Positions 10,578 through 20,226 of a DNA stretch of 64,000 bases are shown here, in pieces. Under the pieces are notes generated by a model that was not told where the DNA came from, did not search any database, and saw only the letters and a list, made by a program, of their open reading frames with translations. The number at the start of each line of letters is the position of its first letter. The stretch's first letter is position 1. The translations under genes were made by a program, and so were the position numbers. The DNA comes from Spisula solida (Eukaryota > Mollusca > Bivalvia > Venerida > Mactridae): the NCBI GenBank assembly GCA_947247005.1, contig OX365949.1, positions 9,558,001 to 9,622,000 of the forward strand, read 5' to 3'.

Positions 10578-11806
10578 TTGCCACAGGAATTTGAAATTCC
10601 ATCAAGAAAATAGCATAGCAGTAGATCTAATAGGGCGTTCACACTGGGGCCCCGCTTCTACTACGATCTAAAATTGGTCCAAATCGTGACCGATCGTGGG
10701 ACAGTCGTGGTCAATTGTGGGAGGATCTTTGTAAACGTGGTAGAGTCGTGGTGGAAACGCGTAGGTCGGGAAGCTCCCCGACCTTACTACGATTATTTTG
10801 AACGTGTTCAAAACAAGCGTAGCAGGATCGTGGCTAAAACGAATCGGCACAAGAACGTAGCAAGGTCGTATTAAGATCGGCATAATCGTAGAAACATCGG
10901 GAAAGCATCTTGTCGGGATCTGCATGATCGTAATAACATCGTATTACAATCGGCATCAAATTTTTCTATTGAAACACGTTAAATTGGGATATAATATCGA
11001 TATGAAGGATAGTCATTTTCCTTTACAACATTTGGACATAGACCAAAGCAAATTATTATGTGTAGACAAAGTTGTTCATTGTTACCATAAAACACCATCC
11101 AATGGATTCAATGCCTCTTTAATGCAAAGAGTGATGTGAAAAAATGCCCCAAACTCATTTGATTAGTGCACGCATCATACCAAAGCGTATTATGATCATG
11201 TCACTATCGTAGTATTGTCGGCATGAGCGGTGCAACATCGTGCAACAGTCTTTTAGGTCTGTCTACCAACGTAGTAGGGTCTTGCTGGTCGTTGCGACAT
11301 CGTGGTAGAAACGGTTCATAATCGGCATTGATTGCGGAGGAAACGTGGTGTAAGCGTACAAGCATCGTGTCGGAAATGCAGTGGTCGTAGCGAAGTCGTA
11401 GCACAAGCGTCGATCCGACGTTCCGGTGAAGCATTTTTATAAAAAAAAATTGGTTTTGACGCCGATCTCGTCCCGATTCATACTTTAAGTCAGGTCGGGA
11501 CAGATCGGCATGATCGTAGTAAAAGAGTAGCCCAGTGTGAACGGGGTCTTAATCAAAATCGCTCTATATATACGTTTTTATAATACAGAAGGAACACGAC
11601 GCATTTTCGTCTTCCAAAATGGAATCACGTAGCCAGTGCTATCAAAAAAGAAATACAAGCAATCAACTTAGCTCATTCGACGAAGAACACTTATATGTAC
11701 CATATCCAGTCGACAATTAATATATTTTCCTGATTTTATGCGACATATTAGTTATTTACTTCATCACATCGTCGGTGTCATTTTTTGATGTCACAAACCA
11801 CGCACC
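10578..11806 (+). repeat. Left arm of an inverted duplication, split by a MITE
   Basis: Segments 10578-10630 and 11550-11806, joined across the intervening MITE, match the reverse complement of 12455-12766. Shared landmarks include CACAGGAATTTGAAATTC, AATCAAAATCGCTC, TAGCCAGTGCTATC, the CATCGTCGGTG box and ACCACGCAC. Both arms give partly open, related reading frames (for example ESRSQC and SSFDEEHLYVP here), so the duplicated unit may once have been coding; I do not recognise it. Confidence 0.75.
10631..11549. mobile_element. PIF/Harbinger-type MITE
   Basis: The ends are inverted: GGGCGTTCACACTGGGGC on the left and GCCCAGTGTGAACGGGGTC on the right. The left flank ends in TAA and the right flank begins with TAA, a 3-bp duplication of the TWA type used by Harbinger elements. 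The partner arm near 12710 reads through this point without the insert, so it preserves the empty site. The interior is made of degenerate GTCGTGG/CGTAGTA/ATCGGCAT words in both orientations and has no transposase. Confidence 0.75.
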
Positions 11807-12100
11807 CAAGCTGAGTTTTTGTATGGGAAACTTACGGTCAGTTGATTTTGACATATTAACCCATCGGCCCACGATTTGCGCACGATAAACACGTGCAACG
11901 ATCCAAGTGAGTAGCTGAGGAATGTATTTGGTTCGTAAATAGTAATGCGTTTCCACAAGGAAAGCGTGCAACGGTTGGAGATGAATGTAAAATGATCAAT
12001 TTGAAAGTCTAGAGTAACTCCCACTTTGTATAAACACTTAAGGATCTTAAAAGCATTTTTTCTTTGAATTGAACTCTGGTGGACATAGCAAACATAGGAT

Positions 12101-12315
12101 TATAGTCCAGTCAGGATAAAAATCCAGTGACGCAGCGGTCGAGTCCACTATAATGGTGTAAATCCAATTATAAAGGCTTATACTATGCAAACAACTATAA
12201 TTTCAATGCTAAACTAACATACTAAACTTCGCTCTACCTGTTTAGACAATGGTTGTGATTTTTTGCGTACACATACACTGCAACGTCACTGTCACAATAT
12301 CCTAACTGGACTATA
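12101..12315. mobile_element. MITE with TATAGTCCAGT ends, copy 1
   Basis: TATAGTCCAGTCAGGATAAA on the left mirrors ATATCCTAACTGGACTATA on the right. An inverted second copy at 46650-46862 shares the interior boxes GGTCGAGTCCACTATA and GCAACGTCACTGTCACAATA. The terminal TA may be the target duplication. It is non-coding and lies between the arms of the inverted duplication. Confidence 0.75.
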
Positions 12316-12454
12316 CCTTGTATTATATTCACCATTTACTTGGAGTAAATCGACAAATACACATTAACAAAACGAATTTATCAAAGCATGACAGCACTTG
12401 CATTGAAAATCTTGCTCGTCCACCCTATCACCTTAAATGTGTTTAATATTTGCC

Positions 12455-12766
12455 TGTGTGCGTGGTTTAGTGAGGCACAGAATGGCACCGACGATGTACT
12501 AGATATTGACATTTCGTAAAGGAAATAAGCAATATATCTTGTAATATCAGGCGAAAGTGAAAATTTTCGATTGCTTGAGGTATATATAAATAGTCTCCGT
12601 CAAATGATCTAACTTGATCGCTTGTATCTTTATTTTGTTAGCACTGGCTACGGGATTCCATTTGGAGGCGTTGCGTTCCTTCAGTATTGTATATACGTAT
12701 AGAGCGATTTTGATTAAATCGACTGCTATGATCTTTTATGGATAGAATTTCAAATTCCTGTGATCT
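12455..12766 (-). repeat. Right arm of the inverted duplication (empty site)
   Basis: The reverse complement matches 10578-10630 plus 11550-11806 without the MITE, giving GCAGTCGATTTAATCAAAAT across the junction. The minus-strand frame contains SQEFEILSIKDHSSRF, NTEGTQRLQMESRSQC, then a stop, then SFDGDYLYIPQAIENF. No family recognised. Confidence 0.75.
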
Positions 12767-13192
12767 TACATAGGTGTTAGTCAATGGAAGTAAATCATAT
12801 ACATGTAATTTGAAGGATGTGAAGGAACTTTTGGAGGGCATTGTATAGTGTTCACTAATTTTATATCAAGTGAATGTGCCTTGTTTGTGATAAAGTAAAA
12901 CCATTAATACATCTATCTTGGATTCTTGTTGTATGTCAACAATTTTTTAATGGTAGGACTGGTAGGCATCAACTATTATTTACATCAGACGAATGGTCCG
13001 TAGTCTTTTATCTATAATGTTGAAATTTACACAAATGTCAGGGTTTCACTAGCTTCTGCTAGTTGATACTTTTGACTAAATTGTACACTTTTACAGGCAA
13101 GTACCCAAGATTTTAAGAGAAATGACCCTTCAAACCAAACTCTTGAGGGTCAAAATGCTTGTTGGAAATTTGAAGGGTTAAAACCTCTACTC

Positions 13193-14166
13193 CCGAGTCA
13201 AATGGAACACCTGTGACATTCCGAGCCATATAGAATCCCTGTGACATCACGAGTCATATGGAATCCCTGTGACATTCCGAGTCAAATGGAATCCCTGTGA
13301 CATCCCGAGTCAAATGGAATCCCTGTGACATTCCGAGTCAAATGGAACACCTGTGACATTCCGAGCCATATAGAATCCCTGTGACATCACGAGTCATATG
13401 GAATCCCTGTGACATTCCGAGTCAAATGGAATCCCTGTGACATCCCGAGTCAAATGGAATCCCTGTGACATTCCGAGTCAAATGGAATCCCTGGGACATC
13501 CCGAGTCAAATGGAATCCCTGGGACATCCCGAGTCAAATGGAATCCCTGTGACATCCCTAGTCAAATGGAATCCCTGTGACATCCCGAGTCAAATGGAAT
13601 CCCTGTGACATTCCGAGTCAAATGGAATCCCTGGGACATCCCGAGTCAAATGGAATCCCTGGGACATCCCGAGTCAAATGGAATCCCTGGGACATCCCGA
13701 GTCAAATGGAACCCCTGGGACATCCCGAGTCAAATGGAATCCCTGTGACATCCCGAGTCAAATGGAATCCCTGTGACATTCCGAGTCAAATGGAATCCCT
13801 GGGACATCCCGAGTCAAATGGAATCCCTGGGACATCCCGAGTCAAATGGAATCCCTGGGACATCCCGAGTCAAATGGAACCCCTGGGACATCCCGAGTCA
13901 AATGGAATCCCTGTAACATCCCGAGTCAAATGGAATCCCTGGGACATCCCGAGTCAAAAGGAACACCTGGGACATCCCGAGTCAACTGGAACCCCTGGGA
14001 CATCCCGAGTCAAATGGAATCCCTGGGACATCCCGAGTCAAAAGGAACACCTTGGACATCCCGAGTCAACTGGAACCCCTGGGACATCCCGGGTCAAATG
14101 GAATCCCTGGGACATCCCGAGTCAAAAGGAACACCTTGGACATCCCGAGTCAAATGGAACACCTGA
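13193..14166. repeat. 28-bp minisatellite, about 35 copies
   Basis: The unit is GAGTCAAATGGAATCC followed by CTGGGACATCCC (28 bp) with point variants. Higher-order duplication is visible: a five-unit block (140 bp) starting near 13196 recurs at 13336, and a six-unit block (168 bp) starting near 13575 recurs at 13743. Since 28 is not a multiple of three, the array stays open in several frames, which makes long artefactual open frames (13577-14308 and 13846-14166). I do not regard these as genes. Confidence 0.95.
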
Positions 14167-14341
14167 AAGCATGCGAAGATCATCAAGATGTGTGCCTGCA
14201 AGTTTTGGTTTTTGTTGGCACCACATTTTAACAGAGTTGCTGTTGTTGTTGTTGTTGTATTTAAGTTTTATTTTTATTGGAAAATTGCTCCCTTGCCATT
14301 TACACTGATAAAAACTGGTGGCAAATATGCAATATGATATC

Positions 14342-14397
14342 AACTATAAAATGAAATTGATGTACATACGATGATACTAGTATCTAGTGATTTTATT
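14342..14397 (+). repeat. Duplicated segment A, copy 2
   Basis: Nearly identical to 2877-2930 apart from a short ACTAGT insertion. It lies 85 bp upstream of the lipase exon. Confidence 0.65.
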
Positions 14398-14481
14398 ATG
14401 CATGTTTGTTTATTCATGTTTTAATAGGCTAGGGTTTTAATTGGACATTGTTTTCACTGACATGTTTGTTGATTTATTCAG

Positions 14482-14550
14482 GCTATAAGAACAGGTGCAT
14501 TCCAAATGTACGATTTCGGTGAAGTTGGAAATAAAGCCAAATACAACCAG
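14482..14550 (+). pseudogene. Lipase penultimate exon
   Basis: 69 bp, phase 0 at both ends, bounded by TTATTCAG and GTAATAAA. It encodes 23 residues ending KYNQ. Confidence 0.75.
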
Positions 14551-14913
14551 GTAATAAAAACTTACAGTGTGGTTTTCTGTTAAACTGTTCCTTCTTGTGG
14601 GTATCAATTGTGTGGTATTCGGGAAAATAGCAATTTGGAAAATTCGTCAATTCTGGGATTTATAACATAGGAAGGCTAAACTGCTTAGTTTGATACATGT
14701 GGAAATATCCCCTTTCACAATATCGTCGTCATAGTTTCTTTCTCGATTCTCAGAATTATTGCATATACGTTGGGTGTTCCATGAGTTTGTGGACTATTTT
14801 TCTTGTATATATTTCATTATTGACATAAAGCGCTTGGTTTCCTCGTATAAAATACTTCAGTATAAGTCCAACTGATATCATGTAAAATATACATGTATAA
14901 CTTCAACTTTCAG

Positions 14914-15136
14914 AGCACCCCACGTAGGGAACATTAAGACACCGACAGCCTTGTTTTCTGGCACTGCTGATTGGCTGACTGTACCTGCTGACGTCAACAA
15001 AATAGCCAAACTCCTCCCAAATATGATAAAACATGAAATTATTGATGACTGGGAGCATCTAGACTTCATCTGGGCATTACATGCTCCTTCAAAATGTTAT
15101 AAATATGTACTGGAATTATTCGAACAGTTCAACTAA
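14914..15136 (+). pseudogene. Lipase terminal exon
   Basis: Acceptor CTTTCAG ends at 14913. The coding frame is clear from about 14936 to the stop at 15134-15136, but the first 20 or so bases are one base out of register with the preceding exon. Confidence 0.75.
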
Positions 15137-15245
15137 AAGCATATCCTTAAAGGGGTGTTCGAATTTAGTTTTGAGACAAATGCAATACTATTCTTTATTC
15201 CTTTATACTTTTAATGACATTTTCTACAGCCCTTGTATAAACAAG

Positions 15246-15353
15246 TACAGTCAAACATGTGTTAGTGAACACCTGTATAAAGCAACGACCTTTTAAGCAG
15301 TCAATATCATTAAATAATAACAGGTAATTTTATATTAAATAAACACCTGTATC
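15246..15353 (+). mobile_element. Possible truncated pogo/Tigger-like end
   Basis: TACAGTCAAACATGTGTTAG, then GAACACCTGTATAAAG, resembles a Tigger-type terminal repeat with its CAGTCAAAC start. No matching right end is visible, so this is weakly supported. Confidence 0.3.
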
Positions 15354-17276
15354 AAACGAAAAGCTGCTTTTAAGTTGTAAGGATTGTTGCTCATTCCTGG
15401 CTGGCTGTTTAAGACAGGTTATCCTGTTGCTCAGATACTTGATATGAATGCTAATGTTTACATACCCAATTTTTAGCCTCTACTATATTTAAAGTGCATT
15501 GATATGATGCTTTGATACCACCATCATAACGCCAACATCTGCACAAGAACAGGCAACGCTATCAAGCATTTTGTTGAAAGTATGCCCCCTTTTTTACTTT
15601 TAGAAATGCAATTTAGCACCATTCAAGACATGCTCATGGCGTTTAGCCTGGTCCCCATAATTCACTGTTCCCATTCTAATAATTCATAATTATTTCTTTC
15701 TAAGAGTTTGTTTCTTATACTATGTACTATGTAACCGCTTAAAAAATTTGACTCTATGTCATGTTGACTTTGTTAATGAACGAGCAAGATTTGCAATGAA
15801 ATTGCTTTCATGCTTCGATAGATTTGCATTTAAATATCAATTTTTGTCTATCAAGTGTTCAATTCAATTCAAATATTTAATGTACAAAAGGCCTCCAGCC
15901 CATACACAAATTATATACATATTAACAATATTATATAGACAAATATATAGAACCGTATTGCAAAGTGATTTTACATGCAGCAAAATAACATAGTATAGCA
16001 AACAAAATTAGGCAGTAAAGTATAATTGATAGAATAATCGTTCACATTGTTGTTGACTCAAGTACGCATGCGAGTACATGTAACTGTAATATCATTTTCA
16101 TAAATCATCATACGTTAGACATACAGATTTACACAACAAAATGTTAATGCAAAGGTTTGTACATGTAAACATTTATACCATCTCTATTAAAAGGTAATAC
16201 AATGTATTGCAATACAATTTCATCTATTTCACACTAGTTATTTGATATGCAATCAGTAGCACCATCTTAATATTACATCAATCTACACAATGCATTTAAT
16301 ACCCAGATGTTCTGAATTATGCCATATGTACATAGTGAACAAACAAATTAGATCTACAATAAAAAACAAGTACCAATTGTTTACACAATAACAAACAATA
16401 CAATAATACGATGAGTTATTCAAAACTGGTTAGATACAATTGTCTTTCTTTGAATGCGTAAACTAAATACATTCCTAAGTTGCGTATAGTATCCTCATTA
16501 TCAGTTGACATTAAGCTATAAAACATTGGCATAGTTGCATGACGCACATACACATCAGGGATATATTTAGTACACTATAATACAATGCTCAATTTATCCA
16601 ACAACTTAAATTTGAAGACAAAAACACTTTAAAAGAAAATTACACAATCTCACTATAGATTGTACTCTACCCCCTTAAAATACGGAACAAAGCTTTATGA
16701 CATAACCTGGGGTCCAGGAGTGCCGTAAAGCCGTGGCGTAAATATCGTTCGGCACTCCCAAACTGTGCAATAAATATTTGTCCACTCGTTTAATAAAACT
16801 CGTATGTAATGAGTACTCAGGCAAGCTATTACTCAATAAAACCGTGTTAGAACCTGGAAATTTCACTAAGTTGAAAAATCAGTCGAGAACTGCAGTTTTA
16901 TCCGGTCCTATTGTCGCACATACCCTGTTCTATAAATGGTCACTTTTTCAAATACCCTAGAATCTGATCCTCTTGGCCATATATATACAATTGTGTTGAT
17001 AACTTAATTACAAACGTCAAAAATTGCTCTCACTGTTGAGGGTTTTAACTTTTAACAACCAACCTCACCTCTGAGGATTCTTACTCCCGCATTCACCTCT
17101 GACACGCGTACTTGCGGTCTGGACCCAGTACCCCCATCAGCTACATATAACCTTATACCATCACCTGCGACGTATCTTAAATAATGACGTAACAGTGTGG
17201 TCACATGATAACTCAATGAGGAATCTAGCTATGACACGTTTGTTGTTCACAAGGGAGTGCGCATTATCAACAGGAA
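15354..17276. other. Mostly unrecognised sequence
   Basis: It includes one degenerate copy of the satellite phrase (CAAGCATTTTGTTGAAAGTA near 15560). A stretch from about 15855 begins TTCAATTCAATTCAAATATT, then GGCCTCCAGCCCATACACAA, and looks like a retroposon tail. An unassigned block follows at 16680-16970. No gene supported. Confidence 0.4.
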
Positions 17277-17556
17277 GGCGATACTACGATAGTGAAAAGT
17301 CGAAACTACGATGATGAAAAGTGTAAAGTACGATAGTGAAAAGTCGAAACTACGATGATGAAAAGTCGAAAGTACGATAGTGAAAAGTCGAAAGTACGAA
17401 ACAACGATAGTACGATAATGAAAAGTCGATACTACGATAGTGAAAACTCGAAATAATATCGACCTTTCACAATCGTACTGTCGTTGTGTCGACTTTTCAC
17501 TATCGTAGTATCGACTTTTCACTATCGTTCTACTTATCGTTGTTTCGTGTTTCGAC
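17277..17556. repeat. Inverted tandem array of a 21-bp unit
   Basis: About eight units of ACTACGATAGTGAAAAGTCG run forward from 17281 to about 17455. The orientation then flips to CGACTTTTCACTATCGTAGT repeats to about 17556. The turning point is near 17458, so the block could form a large imperfect hairpin. Confidence 0.85.
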
Positions 17557-18092
17557 TGACTACTATGCAGCGATGGCCCTAACGGGACACCGTAGTTTAA
17601 TGTTATCGGGTATGTGGCGTTGTGTATTTAAAGGTTGCATGACAAAATATTTGCCCAAAAATTGTTTTTTTTGTAGTGAGATAGAAGAGTAAAATCTTGA
17701 ACGGACGTAAAATTCGCTATTTCCACAGGCCTAAGAAATTATATCACAAAATACAGAGTTTTGAAATTCCTGCATCATCCCGTCATTACTATGTATGAGA
17801 CGGGTTGGAAATGCTTTTTTTCCGGCCCCTGCAGGAATCCACTATTTAACGCATCATCGAGCCGAGAAACGGTTGCAATCTGGTCTAGAGGTGCTTTACT
17901 ACATAAAACAATCAATTTATCTACCATTGAACGTGCCATAAGTTATATTTCAGGTATGTCATGTTTAGATCGATGTTTCTGATTTCTTTATTTATTGGAC
18001 TGGGTGATTGTTGTATTGATTGGCTATAATTATAAATTCTCTGTATGCAATTTAATATTAACAAGTAATTAAGAATTGCAAGCAATACAGAA

Positions 18093-18350
18093 GTCCCCTA
18101 CCGGTTTTTAGCCATTTTCAATGTTTCTGATGCCATAGCAACCACAATTTTGGTCGGAATCTAAATATTTTTGAACGTGCATTATCCCCTTATTGCCCCC
18201 TATCCACATACCAAGTTTCGTAAACCTAGCTTGGAAATTTTTGAGTTATGTCAGGATCCAGATTTTTTGACGGACGGACTGACTGACGGACGGACGGACG
18301 GACGGAGGGCAAACCTATAGTCCCCATCTGGTCAAAAACCGGTAGGGGAC
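18093..18350. mobile_element. MITE with GTCCCCTACCGGTTT ends, copy 1
   Basis: The ends GTCCCCTACCGGTTTTT and AAAAACCGGTAGGGGAC are perfect inverted repeats of 17 bp. The interior has GACGGACGGA runs and GGATCCAGATTTTTTGACGG. A second copy in the opposite orientation is at 45974-46382. Similarity continues about 30 bp outside one end (GAATTGCAAGCAATACAGAA), so the true element is longer than the visible TIRs. Confidence 0.8.
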
Positions 18351-18380
18351 TAATAAAATACATGTTTTGTTAAATAATCT

Positions 18381-18414
18381 AAAGGCGGACGCGTTACCAC
18401 TGAACCACTGCAGC
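18381..18414 (-). repeat. tRNA-derived 5' fragment
   Basis: On the minus strand, GCAGTGGTTCAGTGGTAACG resembles the D-arm/A-box part of a tRNA, followed by CGTCCGCCTTT. No T-arm follows, so this is a truncated tRNA or SINE head, not a functional tRNA. Confidence 0.4.
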
Positions 18415-18772
18415 TATTTGATAAATGAATGCCTCGTTATCACGTCTATCAAATTTTCCGGTTAATTAGATGTAAAGGTCATTTGTGTTAATTTACTATT
18501 GCTAAAATTAGCCCGGTCATTTTATGTTTGTCTAACTACAACAATAACTTCAAATCACTATCAAAAAGAGGCATGTCATACATTTGTTATACAGCTATTA
18601 TTACCAATGCAATTAAAACAAAGGATTTTATCAACGATCAAACAAACACATGAAACAAAGGACACATTACACATACATTACACGCAACTAGCTCACCAAT
18701 TACTTCTGATGTAGACACATGATAAAAGCGCTTTATAAATTAGATATAATAACAGATCATTTGATCATTCGG

Positions 18773-20226
18773 TATGGAACGCCATAACTGTCTTTTGTTG
18801 ACGCTTGTCATGTTGACTTGTCGGTAGGACATGTGAACCTCTTACTACAATGTGTTAATATGTCAAACCACATTGTTGACTTGTCCAACTATCATCTGAT
18901 TATGTCAACTTGCCCTGTTATATTGTTAAAACAACGTCTTAAATTGTTAAAAGAATACAATAATATCTCAAGCCATCGTGTTATACTGTTAAACCACATC
19001 GATAAATTGTCAAATCACCATTTGTATATGTCTACGTTACATGTTAAATTGTTGAAAAACGCTTGATAATGTTAGAAGAACGTGTTAACTTCTCAAAGCT
19101 TCGTATTATCATGTTAGACTTTAACTACAATGATGAATTGTTAAACTCTCATTTGAATATGTTTATATGCGTTGTTGAATTGTTAAAACAACGTCTTACA
19201 ATGTCGAATGAGCATGCGAACCTCTCAACACATCGTGTTATACTGTTAAACGGCAGTGGTAAATGGTTTAAATACCATTTGGACATGTCTATACGACATG
19301 TTAAATTGTTACAACAACGTCTTAAATTATCGGTAGGGCGTGTGAACTTCTCAGTGCAACATTATTGTATGTCAAGTCACACTGTTAAACTGTCCAAATA
19401 TCATGTTAACATGTCTATATGCCATGTTAAATTGTTAAAATAGCTTCTTATCATGTCCAAAAACCATTTGAACTTCTCAACAGAACGAGTTATACTGTCA
19501 TACAACAGTGGTAAATTGTTAAAATATCATTTGAAGATGTCTATATGACATGTTAAATTGTTAAAATAGCTTCTTATTATGTCCAATAACCATGTAAACT
19601 TCTTAATAGAACGTGTTATATTGTTAGACAACAGTGGTAAATTGTTAAAATATCATTTGAAGATGTCTATATGACATGTTAAATTGTTAAAATAGCTTCT
19701 TATCATGTCCATTCAGCATGTAAACTTCTTAATAGAACGTGTTATATTGTTAGACAACAGTGGTAAATTGTTAAAATATCATTTGAAGATGTCTATATAT
19801 CTTCAAATGATATTTTAACAATTTACCACTGTTGTTTAACAATATAACACGTTCTGTTGAGAAGTTCACATGGTTATTGGACATGATAAGAAGCTATTTT
19901 GACAATTTAACATGGCTTATAGACATCTTTAAATGATTTTTAACAATTAATCACTGTCGTTTAAGAGTATTACACGTTCTGTTGAGAAGTTCACAAGCCC
20001 AATGAACATGATAAGAAGCTATTTTAACAATTTTTAAAATATGGCATATAGACATGTTCACAAGATGCTTGGACAGTTTAACAGTGTGTCTTGAGAAGTG
20101 CACATGCCCTATCGACGATTTAAGACGTTGTTGTAACAATTTAACATGTCGTATAGACATGTTCAAATGATATTATAACAATTTAACATGACAAGCATCA
20201 ACAAAAGACAGCTATGGCGTTCCATA
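18773..20226. mobile_element. Foldback element with internal tandem repeats
   Basis: The ends TATGGAACGCCATAACTGTC and GACAGCTATGGCGTTCCATA are inverted, and the match continues inward through TTTTGTTGA(C/T)GCTTGTCATG. ATTCG occurs at both outer borders and may be the target duplication. The interior is built of AATTGTTAAA/CATGTTAAATTG words, including 126-bp units starting near 19441, 19567 and 19693. At the centre, 19741-19789 and 19800-19848 form a nearly perfect palindrome with a spacer of about 10 nt. Open frames inside merely follow the repeats. Confidence 0.85.

Larger units (their letters stand above)
14482..15136 (+). pseudogene. Acid lipase, last two exons (frame-broken)
   Basis: Two exon-like segments belong to the AB-hydrolase acid lipase family (LIPA/LIPF type; hydrolyses triglycerides and cholesteryl esters). 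Exon one, 14482-14550, has a TTTATTCAG acceptor and a GTAATA donor and encodes AIRTGAFQMYDFGEVG then NKAKYNQ, the family's FxAYDWGSxxxNxxHYNQ block. Exon two, 14914-15136, follows CTTTCAG and encodes NIKTPTALFSGTADWLT, then EHLDFIW with the catalytic His, ending LFEQFN and stop; the Asp of ADWL matches the catalytic Asp. The frame needed at the start of exon two does not match the phase left by exon one, so a one-base indel lies near 14914-14935. No upstream exons with the GHSxG nucleophile were found. Confidence 0.75.

Noticed and set aside
13577..14308. A 243-codon plus-strand open frame
   Set aside because: It is the 28-bp minisatellite read through; the period keeps all frames open, and the non-repeat tail has no domain.
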